Source of the DNA: Niastella sp966211305
GTDB taxonomy: Bacteria > Bacteroidota > Bacteroidia > Chitinophagales > Chitinophagaceae
NCBI GenBank assembly: GCA_966211305.1
Contig: CBIHPC010000010.1
Location: forward strand, 1-64,000
Direction: 5' to 3'
Length of the DNA: 64,000 nucleotides
The position numbers and the translations under genes were made by a program. The notes under the pieces are model-generated. The model searched no databases. It worked only from the letters and a program-made list of their open reading frames with translations, and had not been told where the DNA came from. Numbering within the stretch: position 1 is the stretch's first letter; the number at the start of each line of letters is the position of its first letter. Shown here piece after piece: positions 34,018 to 43,764 of this stretch.

Positions 34018-35379
34018 ATGAAAAGAATTTACAACTCCTTAGAGCAGTTTTCAATTACTGTTAGTTTATTAAAGTGGACGATGTTGGTTATCCCGGTTTC
34101 TTTAACCGTTGGCAGCCTCGTAGCTTTATTTCTCTGGTTACTCGAAACAGCAACCCGTTTGCGCTGGCAATATGAATGGCTGCTTTTGCTGCTTCCGCTG
34201 GCTGGTGTTGTCATTTACCTGCTTTATACTTACCTCGGAAAGAATTCCGATGCCGGTAATAACCTCGTTATGGAAGAAATTCACCAGCCGGGCGCAGGCG
34301 TTCCCGCAAGAATGGCCCCATTAGTATTGATAACTACCGTTATTACGCATTTGTTTGGTGGCTCTGCCGGACGGGAAGGAACCGCCGTTCAAATGGGAGG
34401 CAGCGTTGCCAACCTGTTTGCAAAGTGGTTTAAATTGAAGGAAGAGGATCTGCGCATAATGCTTATGACAGGTGTAGCGGCCGGTTTTGGAGCGGTATTC
34501 GGCACCCCGCTTACCGGAGCAGTATTTGCGCTTGAAGTGCTGGCTATTGGCATTATACGGTACGAGGCCCTGATCCCCTGTTTAATTGCAGCCCTGTTTG
34601 CCGATATAACCACCTCTGCCTGGGGCATTCATCATACCCATTATCATATCGATTTTATTGGATCGAACAGATCGGATCTGTATTTTATCAATACAGATCT
34701 TTTACTGCTGGTAAAGGTAATAGCCGCAGGCATTGCTTTCGGACTGGCCGGTTACCTGTTTGCTGAGTTAATGCACACGATAAAAAATTACGCTAACCGC
34801 TTCATTCGTGTTAAATGGCTGATCCCGGTATTGGGAGGCTTATTAATTATAGCCCTTTGCTATATTTTAGGCACCACCGATTATATTGGCCTCGGCGTTA
34901 CAGGAAAAGAGCGCGATAGCGTAAGCATCTTATCGGCTTTTCATGCCGGCGGGGCCACAAACTGGAGTTGGTTATTAAAGATCCTGTTTACGACCATCAC
35001 ATTAGGAATGGGATTTAAAGGTGGCGAAGTTACACCGCTCTTTTTTATCGGCGCAACATTGGGAAATACATTGGCTATATGGCTGGGCGCTCCCGTTGAC
35101 CTGTTTGCCGCTTTGGGTTTTATTGCGGTATTCGCAGGCGCTACCAATACCCCGATAGCATGTACATTAATGGGTATTGAATTGTTTGGCTCCGGTAACG
35201 CACTGTATTTTGCCATAGCCTGCTTTACCGCTTATTATTTTAGCGGTCACTCCGGCATTTACGGCGCGCAGCGCCTTATGGTCTCTAAAGTGCAGGGGTA
35301 TCCATTTCAGAAAGAAAATACGTTAAAACAAATACGGGACAAAAGAATTGCCAAACGGAAGAGCGATCCACACAAATGA
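34018..35379 (+). CDS. CLC-F type fluoride/proton antiporter
   Basis: The 453-residue polytopic membrane protein is a CLC channel/antiporter homologue. It has GGSAGREGTAVQMGG with the gating glutamate Glu120, and GMGFKGGEVTPLFFIGATLGN for the second half. GNNLV at residues 80-84 replaces the GSGIP chloride-binding loop. GREGT rather than GKEGP, together with the GNN loop, is typical of the fluoride-exporting CLC-F clade. The upstream fluoride riboswitch supports export of cytoplasmic fluoride in exchange for protons. It is transcribed alone, and no crcB/fluc gene is in the window. Confidence 0.9.
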   Translation: MKRIYNSLEQFSITVSLLKWTMLVIPVSLTVGSLVALFLWLLETATRLRWQYEWLLLLLPLAGVVIYLLYTYLGKNSDAGNNLVMEEIHQPGAGVPARMAPLVLITTVITHLFGGSAGREGTAVQMGGSVANLFAKWFKLKEEDLRIMLMTGVAAGFGAVFGTPLTGAVFALEVLAIGIIRYEALIPCLIAALFADITTSAWGIHHTHYHIDFIGSNRSDLYFINTDLLLLVKVIAAGIAFGLAGYLFAELMHTIKNYANRFIRVKWLIPVLGGLLIIALCYILGTTDYIGLGVTGKERDSVSILSAFHAGGATNWSWLLKILFTTITLGMGFKGGEVTPLFFIGATLGNTLAIWLGAPVDLFAALGFIAVFAGATNTPIACTLMGIELFGSGNALYFAIACFTAYYFSGHSGIYGAQRLMVSKVQGYPFQKENTLKQIRDKRIAKRKSDPHK

Positions 35380-35437
35380 ATCCTTAGTACTTCTGCACTT
35401 TCACTCCCGGATGATGCCCGGCATAACCTGGTAATTT

Positions 35438-38400
35438 TCATACCGGCACCGAACCACCTGGCTGATTTTTAGCCGTTTTTACATCTCCCAGGTACCGGTG
35501 TAACACTGCTTCTATTTCTTTCAACCGGAATGGTTTTGACACATAATCATTCATCCCTACCTGCAGGCAGCGTTCCTTATCCTCCTTCATTGCGTCGGCG
35601 GTTAAGGCTATGATCGGAATGTCTTTTTTGGCGCCGCTTAACCGGCGGATCTGCAGGGTGGTATCAAACCCATCCAGTACCGGCATATTAACGTCCATAA
35701 AGATGAGCGACGGATTATGCTTTTCCAATAATTGAATTGCTTCCTGGCCGGTATGGGCCTTTATTACCTGCAATTGCATATTGGTTAGCACCTGCGTAAT
35801 CAGTTCCATATTCATCGGATTGTCCTCCGCTACCAGGATCTCTTTATGGTTTACAAACTTTGCAAGTTGCGGGATGTTGACGTTAGGGTCCTTTTTAAAA
35901 TGTGATTGTTCAAACAAATAAGAGAGCAGGTTGACCAGCGCGTTCAATTTAACAGGTTTTGACAGGAATTTATCAATACCTATCTTTTCCGCTTCGTGCT
36001 GAAACATTGTCTTTTCCAGTGAGGACAACATCAGGATGAATGGCTCGGCCGAACCGCTTAGCAGTTTTTTGATCTCCCCTACCAGCGTGATGCCATCCAT
36101 CCCCGGCATCTGGTGGTCTGTAATGATCAGGTCGAACAACTGGTTACGGTCAATAGCTTCCTGAATAACCGTAAGCGCATCGGGCCCGTTGAAACATATT
36201 TTACACGGAATATCAAGATATTCAAAAATACCCTTCATCAGTTCACAGTTGGTGATATTATCATCGATCACCAGTACTTCACGCAGCAGTCCTTTCGAGG
36301 TTATGGATACACGGGGCATTTCATCTATGACCTGTAAAACCAAATTCAATGTAAAAGTACTGCCTACCCCTGGTTCACTTTCAACATACAGATCACCTTC
36401 CATAAGTTCTGCAAGGCGCCTCGAAATGGTCAGGCCCAAACCAGTTCCTCCAAATTTGCGGGTAGTAGAAGAATCCGCCTGGGTAAAGCTTTCAAAAATT
36501 GAATCCACCTTATCTTTTGCAATGCCAATGCCGGTATCTTTTACCGAAATGGCTACCCCCAGCATTTTCCTGCCTTGCACCACATGTGTTACCCCCTGCT
36601 TCACGGTAACCAGCACTTCTCCCTCGCCGGTGAATTTGATGGCATTGCCAACGAGGTTTATCAATATCTGTCTTATCCTCACCGGGTCGCCAAAAAACTG
36701 CGCAGGTAACTTTGGATCGATATGACAAATGAGCTCTATATTTTTTTCCTGGGCTTTTATATCCAGCATGTCTACCGTTTCCTCTATCACTTCATTCAAA
36801 CGGAAAGTAGTGTTGTCGATCAGTAATTTTCCAGCTTCGATTTTGCTGAAATCAAGGATATCATTAATGATATTAAGAAGATTATAGGCCGACTTATTTA
36901 CATTGCCGAGATATTCGCGTTGTATTTTATTCAGCTCTGTAGTCAGCACAAGTTCACTAAACCCAATAATACCGTTCATTGGCGTACGCAGTTCATGGCT
37001 CATATTGGCCATAAATTCGCTTTTGGCAACACTTGCCGCTTCTGCCTTTTCTTTTGACTCCATCAATTGCGTTTCTATCTGGTTACGTTCAATGGCTGAA
37101 CCAAGCGTAGCCGCGAATGATGTAAGGATCGAAAATTCGGTTTCTGTCCATTGGCGATCCATCCTGCAATCATAAAAGCTCACAAATCCCCAGAAATCAT
37201 CCAGTACAAAAACTGGTATGATAGCCATGGACTTTGCGCCGTTCCTGGCATGCATGCCCCTGAACAACTCATCCTCTATATCACTGGTGTAACTGTAATA
37301 AATTTCGTTGTTGGATAATTTCTTATACGCACAGCCCATATTTTTAATATGCTGGAACTCGGGCCTTCTGTACTCTATTTCATTATTCCGGGCTGTCCAG
37401 CGCATTAACTGATCAGCGTGCCCGTCATTTTTCAGGTCGCCGTAATTTTTGTAAATGTTTACTATGTCGATATGCATTTTCAGGCCAAGCAACCGAATCG
37501 ATTCGCCCATTGCTTTCTCCATATCGTTATTACTGATCAGTTCATGAGTGGCTTCGGCTACAGCCTGCAACAACTGGTCTTTTTTATGAAGGTCATTGGC
37601 GCTTTGCTGTATTTCCTTTTCGCTTGCGCTCAGATTATCGCGCATTACGATAAGCGCTTTCCCCAGTACATCCTCTTCACTGAGGGGTTGAAATGGAACA
37701 TTAAAATTCCGGATCCCCACTTCGTGCGCAAATTGCGTAGTGGCAAGGGTTTTTTCCGACAGGTTGTTCACTGCCTGCATCATTTCGCCGATCTCGTCTT
37801 TTCTGGTTTCCAGCGCCGACCTGGGAATGATGCCTTTTCCAAGGTCGTTAACAATAGATTTTATTTTATTGATAGGGCTGATGATCACCCTCGTCATATA
37901 AATAGCCAGGAATAAACCAATGCAGATAATGCTGATGGCGAGTACGATGATGATCCCTCTTAATTCATTGGAAGAACGTTCAAAGTGAAGATGTTCTTCA
38001 AGTCTTACTTTTTGTGCATAGGCAGTAATATTGTTAAGCGACTGCATTAACGTATCCGTTCCCGGAAGTACTTCGTCCTCAATTTTTCGCTCAGCCTCCA
38101 GCCTGATCACCAGGTCATCGTAATCCTCGAACTCCTGTAAAGAACCCATTATGGTCTTTTCAATTAAAAGCAATTCTTCAAACCCTGTATAAACCTTCTG
38201 AAGGCTGTCCTTCAAATAACTGTTTTTCCAGCGTGCCGAATAATTGTTGAGCCTCTCCTTCAATGCCTGGTAATCGGATCGATGCAGTTTTATCAACAGG
38301 TCTTTATCCTGCTGTTTTGAGCGCAGGAACACCCAGTTGGTCGTGTACATTTTTGATTCCAGCAGCATCTGTTTCAGATCGTTCAGTGCCACAAGCGCAG

Positions 38401-38557
38401 GATCGATAACTTCAGAAACATTATAGGCCAGTTTTTTATTGTTCTGCAGGGTGATGAGGGTAATGATGCCATTGACCACAAAGAGGAACACAAGCAGGGA
38501 AAAACTGAGGTTGATCTTTCTTCGAAGAGAAAAATGGGTTGAAAAAAAGCTTTTCAT
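35438..38557 (-). CDS. Hybrid sensor histidine kinase with HAMP, GAF and two receiver domains
   Basis: The 1039-residue protein has TM1 (about 15-35), a helical sensor of the four-helix-bundle type, TM2 (about 203-225) and HAMP. GAF follows (about 350-490), HisKA with His521 in FMANMSHELRTPMNGIIGF, and HATPase_c (QILINLVGNAIKF, DTGIGI, GTGLGLTISRRL). Receiver 1 has FDLIITDHQMPGMDG and receiver 2 SLIFMDVNMPVLDG. Phosphate would pass internally; no Hpt or DNA-binding output is present. It is third in an operon, 11 bp after the TonB receptor, suggesting that the receptor or the YfiR protein feeds it signals. Confidence 0.9.
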   Translation of the reverse strand: MKSFFSTHFSLRRKINLSFSLLVFLFVVNGIITLITLQNNKKLAYNVSEVIDPALVALNDLKQMLLESKMYTTNWVFLRSKQQDKDLLIKLHRSDYQALKERLNNYSARWKNSYLKDSLQKVYTGFEELLLIEKTIMGSLQEFEDYDDLVIRLEAERKIEDEVLPGTDTLMQSLNNITAYAQKVRLEEHLHFERSSNELRGIIIVLAISIICIGLFLAIYMTRVIISPINKIKSIVNDLGKGIIPRSALETRKDEIGEMMQAVNNLSEKTLATTQFAHEVGIRNFNVPFQPLSEEDVLGKALIVMRDNLSASEKEIQQSANDLHKKDQLLQAVAEATHELISNNDMEKAMGESIRLLGLKMHIDIVNIYKNYGDLKNDGHADQLMRWTARNNEIEYRRPEFQHIKNMGCAYKKLSNNEIYYSYTSDIEDELFRGMHARNGAKSMAIIPVFVLDDFWGFVSFYDCRMDRQWTETEFSILTSFAATLGSAIERNQIETQLMESKEKAEAASVAKSEFMANMSHELRTPMNGIIGFSELVLTTELNKIQREYLGNVNKSAYNLLNIINDILDFSKIEAGKLLIDNTTFRLNEVIEETVDMLDIKAQEKNIELICHIDPKLPAQFFGDPVRIRQILINLVGNAIKFTGEGEVLVTVKQGVTHVVQGRKMLGVAISVKDTGIGIAKDKVDSIFESFTQADSSTTRKFGGTGLGLTISRRLAELMEGDLYVESEPGVGSTFTLNLVLQVIDEMPRVSITSKGLLREVLVIDDNITNCELMKGIFEYLDIPCKICFNGPDALTVIQEAIDRNQLFDLIITDHQMPGMDGITLVGEIKKLLSGSAEPFILMLSSLEKTMFQHEAEKIGIDKFLSKPVKLNALVNLLSYLFEQSHFKKDPNVNIPQLAKFVNHKEILVAEDNPMNMELITQVLTNMQLQVIKAHTGQEAIQLLEKHNPSLIFMDVNMPVLDGFDTTLQIRRLSGAKKDIPIIALTADAMKEDKERCLQVGMNDYVSKPFRLKEIEAVLHRYLGDVKTAKNQPGGSVPV

Positions 38558-38568
38558 TGGTGCGGATA

Positions 38569-40821
38569 TTATTGAAGGCTGAATGTAAGGCCTGCCATTA
38601 CACGCAGGGGATCCTGCAGGCTTCCATGGAATGTGATTGAGTTATTATCGTTTAAATCTACATCCAGCGGGTTGCGGTAGCGCTGGTTGAGTGCATTCTG
38701 CACTTTTGCAAAAAAGGTAAACCGTTCTTTCCAGGTATATCCTGCCGATGCGTTAACAAGTGTGTACCCCGGCAGCGTCTGCCTGTGGTGAGGATTCGCC
38801 TCATCGGTAAATCCTGTTACCCTTTGCTTTCCGGAATGCAGCAGCCTTAAAGAATAATTGAAATCACCCGAATGGCCATCTATCCCCGCGCGGAACTGCC
38901 ATGGAGCAACGAAAGGCAAATGTACTTCAATTATCTTTGAAGAAGGACCACTTTCCATTACGGTACCATCCACGTAACTTATAGAGGTCCACGCTTTAAA
39001 CTTCGAGGCGCCAATGCTGAACGCACTATTCACAATAAGATTTCCCCCGTAGTTTTCCTGCGTTCCTGCATTAAAAGGAACCTCAATATAATCGACAGGA
39101 TATCCTACATACCGGTTATTATATAAATTGGTGTTCCCATTATCCGGCACGCTGGTTATGAGATTTCTCATGTGGGTATAGTAACCGGTAAGCGTAAGGT
39201 TCAGGTACCGGTTGAACTTATGGTTGATACTTACCTCAGCTGTTTGCGAAGTGGTTGGCTTTAATCCGGGATTGGGAAGGTACCAAAATGAAGACCTGTA
39301 TGTTCTTCCTGAATCAGGCGAATAAAAACTGCCATACTGCTCAAAGGAAGTTTGTGGGGAAGGCGCCCAGTAGGCAGTGCCATATAACGCTTTAATGGTT
39401 GTTTTAGCCGTGTGATTATAAATCAGGCCGGCACGCGGGTTAACAGTTGATCCGAATCGTGAATTATTGTCGTACCTCACGCCTAAGGTCATGGCAAATT
39501 TTTTAAATGCAGTAAACTGCCCCTGCAGGAACGAGCCCACATTGTGGTATTTGAGATGATAGAATTTTGCCGGAATTCCACCCGGGTTATATAAGTTGGA
39601 AGAATTCAGCAGCGTTCCTTCCACCGCGCCAATTCCGTCAATTGGTTCTGCCAGCTCAACTGATTTCGGAATGGAATTAAACAGCTCATACGTCAATCCT
39701 CCCAGCACGTTGATGGTTCTGGCAAGCGGAAAACTGATCTGCTCATCCACTTTTATCATCGATCCAAAGGCATATTTATAACCGTGTTCCATGCCCCCAT
39801 AAAGATTACGATAATTTGATTTAGGGTTCAATTCGTAGAAACTTCCCTGCAAACTTGTAACCGATCTTAGGTTTCCTATTGAATCAGAATAGGCCAAATT
39901 GGCTGTAGTTACCCCACTGCCGTAAAAAACATCTTTATTATATACCCCATTGTCGGGCTTTAATGTAGCGCTTGTAGGCACCTGGGCATAATGCCTGAGC
40001 AGTTTGAAATCGAACGGGCCTTTATCGAGGGACAGGTACATGTTATACGCCTTAAACGGCGCACTGTATGCCTTGTTTGTCGGCTGATCAGGCTGCATGG
40101 GACCATAGGAAGTATTATATAACCCTGATTGCTGCGCAAGCATTGAATATTCTTCGGGATATGTTTTAGAGAAATCCGGCTGCCGGTCGTATAAATACTG
40201 GCCACCGGCAGTAAGATTAAGACCATTTTTGAGTGTTTTTCTAAAAAATAGATGTTGATTACTATAGCCCTGGGTTCCTGCCATCGTTCTTGCCTCAACC
40301 CGGCCGGGGCCTTCACCTTTTTCGGTGATAATATTGATAACGCCCGACATGGCATCGGCGCCATAAAGGGCAGAACCAGGGCCATATACCACTTCAATTT
40401 GTTTAGCCAGGTAAACAGGAAAATTCTCCAGCAGGGGAAGCGCTTCATTTGTAGGGGACGATATCCTGATCCCATCCATCAATATCACAAACCTGTCCTG
40501 TCGCCTGATCCCCCTTATAATAAATGAGGCTGAAGTCTCCGGGTCGGATTTATCGTTCACCTTGATATCAGGAAGATCGTTCAACACTTCGGTAAGATTT
40601 GTGTAGCCCCGCGTTTTGATTTGTTTGGCGTTTATCACTATCACAGTGGCCGGGGCCTCGCCCACGGTTTGCGATGATTTTGATACCGTGGTAATTTTCA
40701 CGTTTAGCAGTTCTTCGAGGCTCAGGGTTTCAAAATCAGGGGTATTCTGCGCAAGCGCATGATCGGCCAGGGCGGTAAGACCAAGCGTCACCGATGCAAT
40801 TCGTGTAAATAGTTTTATCAT
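38569..40821 (-). CDS. TonB-dependent outer-membrane receptor
   Basis: The ATG at 40821 gives a 750-residue protein with signal peptide (LFTRIASVTLGLTALADHALAQ). The plug domain includes VSKSSQTVGEAPATVIVINAKQIKTRGYTNLTEVLNDLPDIKV and SFIIRGIRRQDRFVILMDGIRI, then VEVVYGPGSALYGADAMSGVINIITEK. The 22-strand barrel ends in a Phe-x-Leu-Gln terminus. There is no SusC-type carboxypeptidase-like domain, so it resembles siderophore/vitamin or signalling receptors. It lies 7 bp after the YfiR gene and 11 bp before a hybrid kinase; the ligand is unknown. Confidence 0.9.
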   Translation of the reverse strand: MIKLFTRIASVTLGLTALADHALAQNTPDFETLSLEELLNVKITTVSKSSQTVGEAPATVIVINAKQIKTRGYTNLTEVLNDLPDIKVNDKSDPETSASFIIRGIRRQDRFVILMDGIRISSPTNEALPLLENFPVYLAKQIEVVYGPGSALYGADAMSGVINIITEKGEGPGRVEARTMAGTQGYSNQHLFFRKTLKNGLNLTAGGQYLYDRQPDFSKTYPEEYSMLAQQSGLYNTSYGPMQPDQPTNKAYSAPFKAYNMYLSLDKGPFDFKLLRHYAQVPTSATLKPDNGVYNKDVFYGSGVTTANLAYSDSIGNLRSVTSLQGSFYELNPKSNYRNLYGGMEHGYKYAFGSMIKVDEQISFPLARTINVLGGLTYELFNSIPKSVELAEPIDGIGAVEGTLLNSSNLYNPGGIPAKFYHLKYHNVGSFLQGQFTAFKKFAMTLGVRYDNNSRFGSTVNPRAGLIYNHTAKTTIKALYGTAYWAPSPQTSFEQYGSFYSPDSGRTYRSSFWYLPNPGLKPTTSQTAEVSINHKFNRYLNLTLTGYYTHMRNLITSVPDNGNTNLYNNRYVGYPVDYIEVPFNAGTQENYGGNLIVNSAFSIGASKFKAWTSISYVDGTVMESGPSSKIIEVHLPFVAPWQFRAGIDGHSGDFNYSLRLLHSGKQRVTGFTDEANPHHRQTLPGYTLVNASAGYTWKERFTFFAKVQNALNQRYRNPLDVDLNDNNSITFHGSLQDPLRVMAGLTFSLQ

Positions 40822-40828
40822 GGCAGGA

Positions 40829-41416
40829 TTATTTAACAAGAGTTCCCAGGCGAAGCAGTTCATTCGCAATACTGAGCCCCCGTTGGTCTATATTATTTTT
40901 GTTTATTTCAAGTTTCAGGCGATCCGATACTACGTTGAAGCTGATGCACGCCCCTTTTGCAGCGGCCCCTTTTTCTTCACAAACCAGTAATACCGCATCA
41001 TTTTCCGTACGTGCAGTAATTTTTTTTAAGCTGCTGCTTTCTTCTTCACTTAAAAATAAAATGTGACAATCATAAGTTGTTTGAGAAGGAGAAAAACGCC
41101 TCACAACAATCCGTTGGTTCCATGCTTTTTTATTGCCTGTTATTCTTTTCAATTCATCAAATAGCATGGTTTCTCCGATCACCCCGATTATAAAGTCGTT
41201 TGTTTTGCTTTTCTCAGGCCAGTCGACATATTTTGTAAAATGGTAAATAATATTGGCATGAACCGAATAGTTCATTGTATTTTGGGCCCTTCCATTAAGA
41301 AATGGAGAAATAGAGAATAACATCATCACCACCACTCTTTTACACTGACGCCCAATACTATACTTATACAATGTGCCTGTTGAAGATACACCCTCTGCTA
41401 TTTTTTCGGTTTTCAT
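40829..41416 (-). CDS. YfiR family periplasmic protein (DUF4154)
   Basis: The 195-residue protein has an export signal (VVVMMLFSISPFLNGRAQ, about residues 28-45; the true start may be internal). The YfiR core reads HANIIYHFTKYVDWPE, FIIGVIGE and CHILFLSEEE, with GACISFNVVSDRLKLEINKNNIDQRGLSIANELLRLGTLV near the C-terminus. In Pseudomonas YfiR represses a membrane diguanylate cyclase. Here no GGDEF gene is linked; the partner on the same transcript is a TonB receptor plus hybrid kinase, so YfiR may gate that kinase instead. Confidence 0.85.
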   Translation of the reverse strand: MKTEKIAEGVSSTGTLYKYSIGRQCKRVVVMMLFSISPFLNGRAQNTMNYSVHANIIYHFTKYVDWPEKSKTNDFIIGVIGETMLFDELKRITGNKKAWNQRIVVRRFSPSQTTYDCHILFLSEEESSSLKKITARTENDAVLLVCEEKGAAAKGACISFNVVSDRLKLEINKNNIDQRGLSIANELLRLGTLVK

Positions 41417-41664
41417 TGGTATTGTTCAATTTGTAAATCCGGTCTCAGATAATTTGCAAAGAAAACGAAGCGGTAATGCGAGAAGTGTAAAAAACACCAA
41501 TATTGCTGATCATTAAGTGTTTTGCACCGTGTAATGGTGGGGAAAAACACTCAGTCGCTACTGGTTGAATACCGCCTGACCAGAATCATGCATTTACTGC
41601 CATTTGGCTGATAAAGGTTACATCGTTGCAATCAAAAAGATCAGATTTTCGCATAATTGGCCCA

Positions 41665-43509
41665 ATGTTCACCAATTTATATAAACCGATTATTGATCCG
41701 TACAATTTTCAAATTCATTTCATGCAGCATCACCGCCTTCACAAGTTCCATATTCCTGTAATGGGTTTGGCGTATACTATTGACAGCCCGGTTAAAGTGG
41801 CAAGATTTGGTATTTCATCGGTTATCTCCATTATCGAAGACAAATTGCTGGAAACGATGCGGAGGCATTACTATCCCACTATAAATGAGAAGTATCAACC
41901 TGTCAGTGTTCATGAACCCGATTACAGAGCCAAACGAATTACCGATTACCTCAACCTGGTTAATTCAATTGTACAGGCCCAGATTGAAAAACTGAAACAG
42001 GCGGCATTTGAAACGGGCTCGGAGATCGTAAAATACTTCGAGATGCTTCCCGACGACAGTCAATTAAAAATGTTATACCGGCAAATGATGCAGACAAATA
42101 CCCAGCCGGAAAGAAAAAAATTAGAAGAATTTTTACGTACGCAAATAAAACCGGGAAGCATCGACGTAAATATTATGACAAAAATTGACCGGGAGAATTT
42201 CGATGAGGATGGCCGGTTGCTGGAAGATGGCTCGGATGCCGTATCGGCACTCAGAGGGTATGCGAAGAGTGATCTCTCCAATTCATCAGTCGTTTTTTCG
42301 GCAGGCATGAACCCCCGCCTGTACAATTATCTGGAAACCTGCAATGAGTTTGATCTGAACGAAAATGGTGGATTTACAAAAAAAATAATTGTAAAAGTGA
42401 GTGATTACCGGTCTGCATTTATTCAGGGAAAATACCTGGCAAAAAAAGGAATTTGGGTAAGTGAGTTCAGGATTGAATCGGGGCTTAACTGCGGCGGCCA
42501 TGCTTTTGCGACAGCGGGATTTTTATTGGGTCCTATATTGGAAGAATTCCGGGTGAAGAAACAGGAATTGATTGATTCGCTTTTTGATATTTATAATGAG
42601 GCGCTTCTAAAAAAGAAAAATAAAAAAATAAATAATCCGCCGGCTATGGCCTTTTCCGTACAGGGTGGCATCGGCACGCATGAAGAAGACGATTTTCTGC
42701 ATCGTCATTACGGCATTGACAGTACGGGATGGGGCACACCATTTCTGTTGGTGCCTGAAGCTACTACGGTAGATGAAACCACATTACAGTTATTATGTGC
42801 CGCTAAGGAAAAAGATATTGTTTTGAGCCGCAATTCGCCTTTAGGCGTCAGGTTCCACTACTTACAGGGAACCAGTTCACACAATGAAAAATTGTCACGC
42901 ATAAGCATGGGCAAACCCGGAAGTCCCTGCACGGAGAAGCATCTTGCATTTAACACAGAATTTACCAGTGAACCCATTTGTACCGCATCCCGTAAATACC
43001 AGGCGTTGAAGATCGCACAATTGCAAACGCTTGATCTGCCGGAGCCTGTTTATAAGAAGCAGCTGTCAGAAGTATTGGATAAGGAATGCTTATGTATAGG
43101 CCTGAGCAATGCAGCGGCTACGAAGTATAATATCCCATTTGTAAATAAACTGAACGCCGTAACGATTTGTCCGGGCCCTAATATCGTAAACTTTTCCGAA
43201 GTGGTTTCACTTCAAACAATGGTAGACCATATCTATGGGCGCAGGAACATTACTGCCAACGACGCAAGACCGCACATGTTCATTGCTGAATTATATTTAT
43301 ATATTGATTATCTGAAAGAAAGATTAGATGACGATTTGCAAAGCGGACAGTTTGAGAAGAACAAAAAGTACTACGCTGATTTTTCCCGAAATCTCAATAA
43401 TGGTATCAGCTATTACCGCAATTTGCCCGGTGTTGCTTCATCAGGCCGCGAAGCTTTTTTAAAAGCGCTTGATAGCGTTGAGACAGCACTCAATCACTTG
43501 CATTGCTAA
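41665..43509 (+). CDS. Uncharacterised Cys-containing 614-aa protein of the nitrate locus
   Basis: The ATG at 41665 is chosen over TTG at 41626. No signal peptide or membrane helix is seen. Conserved-looking blocks are VMGLAYTIDSPVKVARFGISSV, ESGLNCGGHAFATAGFLLGP, FSVQGGIGTHEEDDFLHRHYG, GWGTPFLLVPEATTVD, GSPCTEKHLAFN, KECLCIGLSN and VTICPGPNIVNFSEVVSLQ. The Gly-rich strands suggest a barrel, possibly flavin-binding, and the Cys cluster could hold metal or Fe-S. I cannot place it in a named family. It precedes a DGC/DUF2249/MIP18 operon and the molybdoenzyme cluster on related regulation, so a role in nitrate, nitrite or NO handling is a reasonable guess only. Confidence 0.55.
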   Translation: MFTNLYKPIIDPYNFQIHFMQHHRLHKFHIPVMGLAYTIDSPVKVARFGISSVISIIEDKLLETMRRHYYPTINEKYQPVSVHEPDYRAKRITDYLNLVNSIVQAQIEKLKQAAFETGSEIVKYFEMLPDDSQLKMLYRQMMQTNTQPERKKLEEFLRTQIKPGSIDVNIMTKIDRENFDEDGRLLEDGSDAVSALRGYAKSDLSNSSVVFSAGMNPRLYNYLETCNEFDLNENGGFTKKIIVKVSDYRSAFIQGKYLAKKGIWVSEFRIESGLNCGGHAFATAGFLLGPILEEFRVKKQELIDSLFDIYNEALLKKKNKKINNPPAMAFSVQGGIGTHEEDDFLHRHYGIDSTGWGTPFLLVPEATTVDETTLQLLCAAKEKDIVLSRNSPLGVRFHYLQGTSSHNEKLSRISMGKPGSPCTEKHLAFNTEFTSEPICTASRKYQALKIAQLQTLDLPEPVYKKQLSEVLDKECLCIGLSNAAATKYNIPFVNKLNAVTICPGPNIVNFSEVVSLQTMVDHIYGRRNITANDARPHMFIAELYLYIDYLKERLDDDLQSGQFEKNKKYYADFSRNLNNGISYYRNLPGVASSGREAFLKALDSVETALNHLHC

Positions 43510-43590
43510 AATTGCCAAGCAACTAATCATGCAACGGGCTGATGCCGCGATAATTTGCCAGGAAATACCTGACTAATTCTATACAAACTT

Positions 43591-43608
43591 TTATGATACC
43601 GATCATAA
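43591..43608. promoter_or_regulatory. Crp/Fnr-like dyad before the DGC operon
   Basis: TTATGAT (43591-43597) and ATCATAA (43602-43608) are perfect arms around ACCG, giving ATGAT-N4-ATCAT. That is one base per half-site from the FNR consensus TTGAT-N4-ATCAA. A near match to the -7 element (CAACTTTG, 43629-43636) would put the dyad centre near -41, a class II activator position. A dyad with the same ATGAT-N4-ATCAT core lies at 49879-49896. Confidence 0.6.
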
Positions 43609-43764
43609 ATGCCATTAATATTATTCAGCAACTTTGAGTCTGTTACACTGAACAAAGTCATAATAGCAATAAAAGCATTAAAGTACTTTTATACTATATA
43701 ATTCATTTAACAATTCGTATCCGTATTGCAACGCGTCTTGGCGGATCGCATTATAACGAAGAAC

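Noticed and set aside
34018..35379. Annotation as a chloride channel or CLC chloride/proton exchanger
   Set aside because: GREGT, the GNN loop and the fluoride riboswitch leader favour the fluoride-exporting clade.
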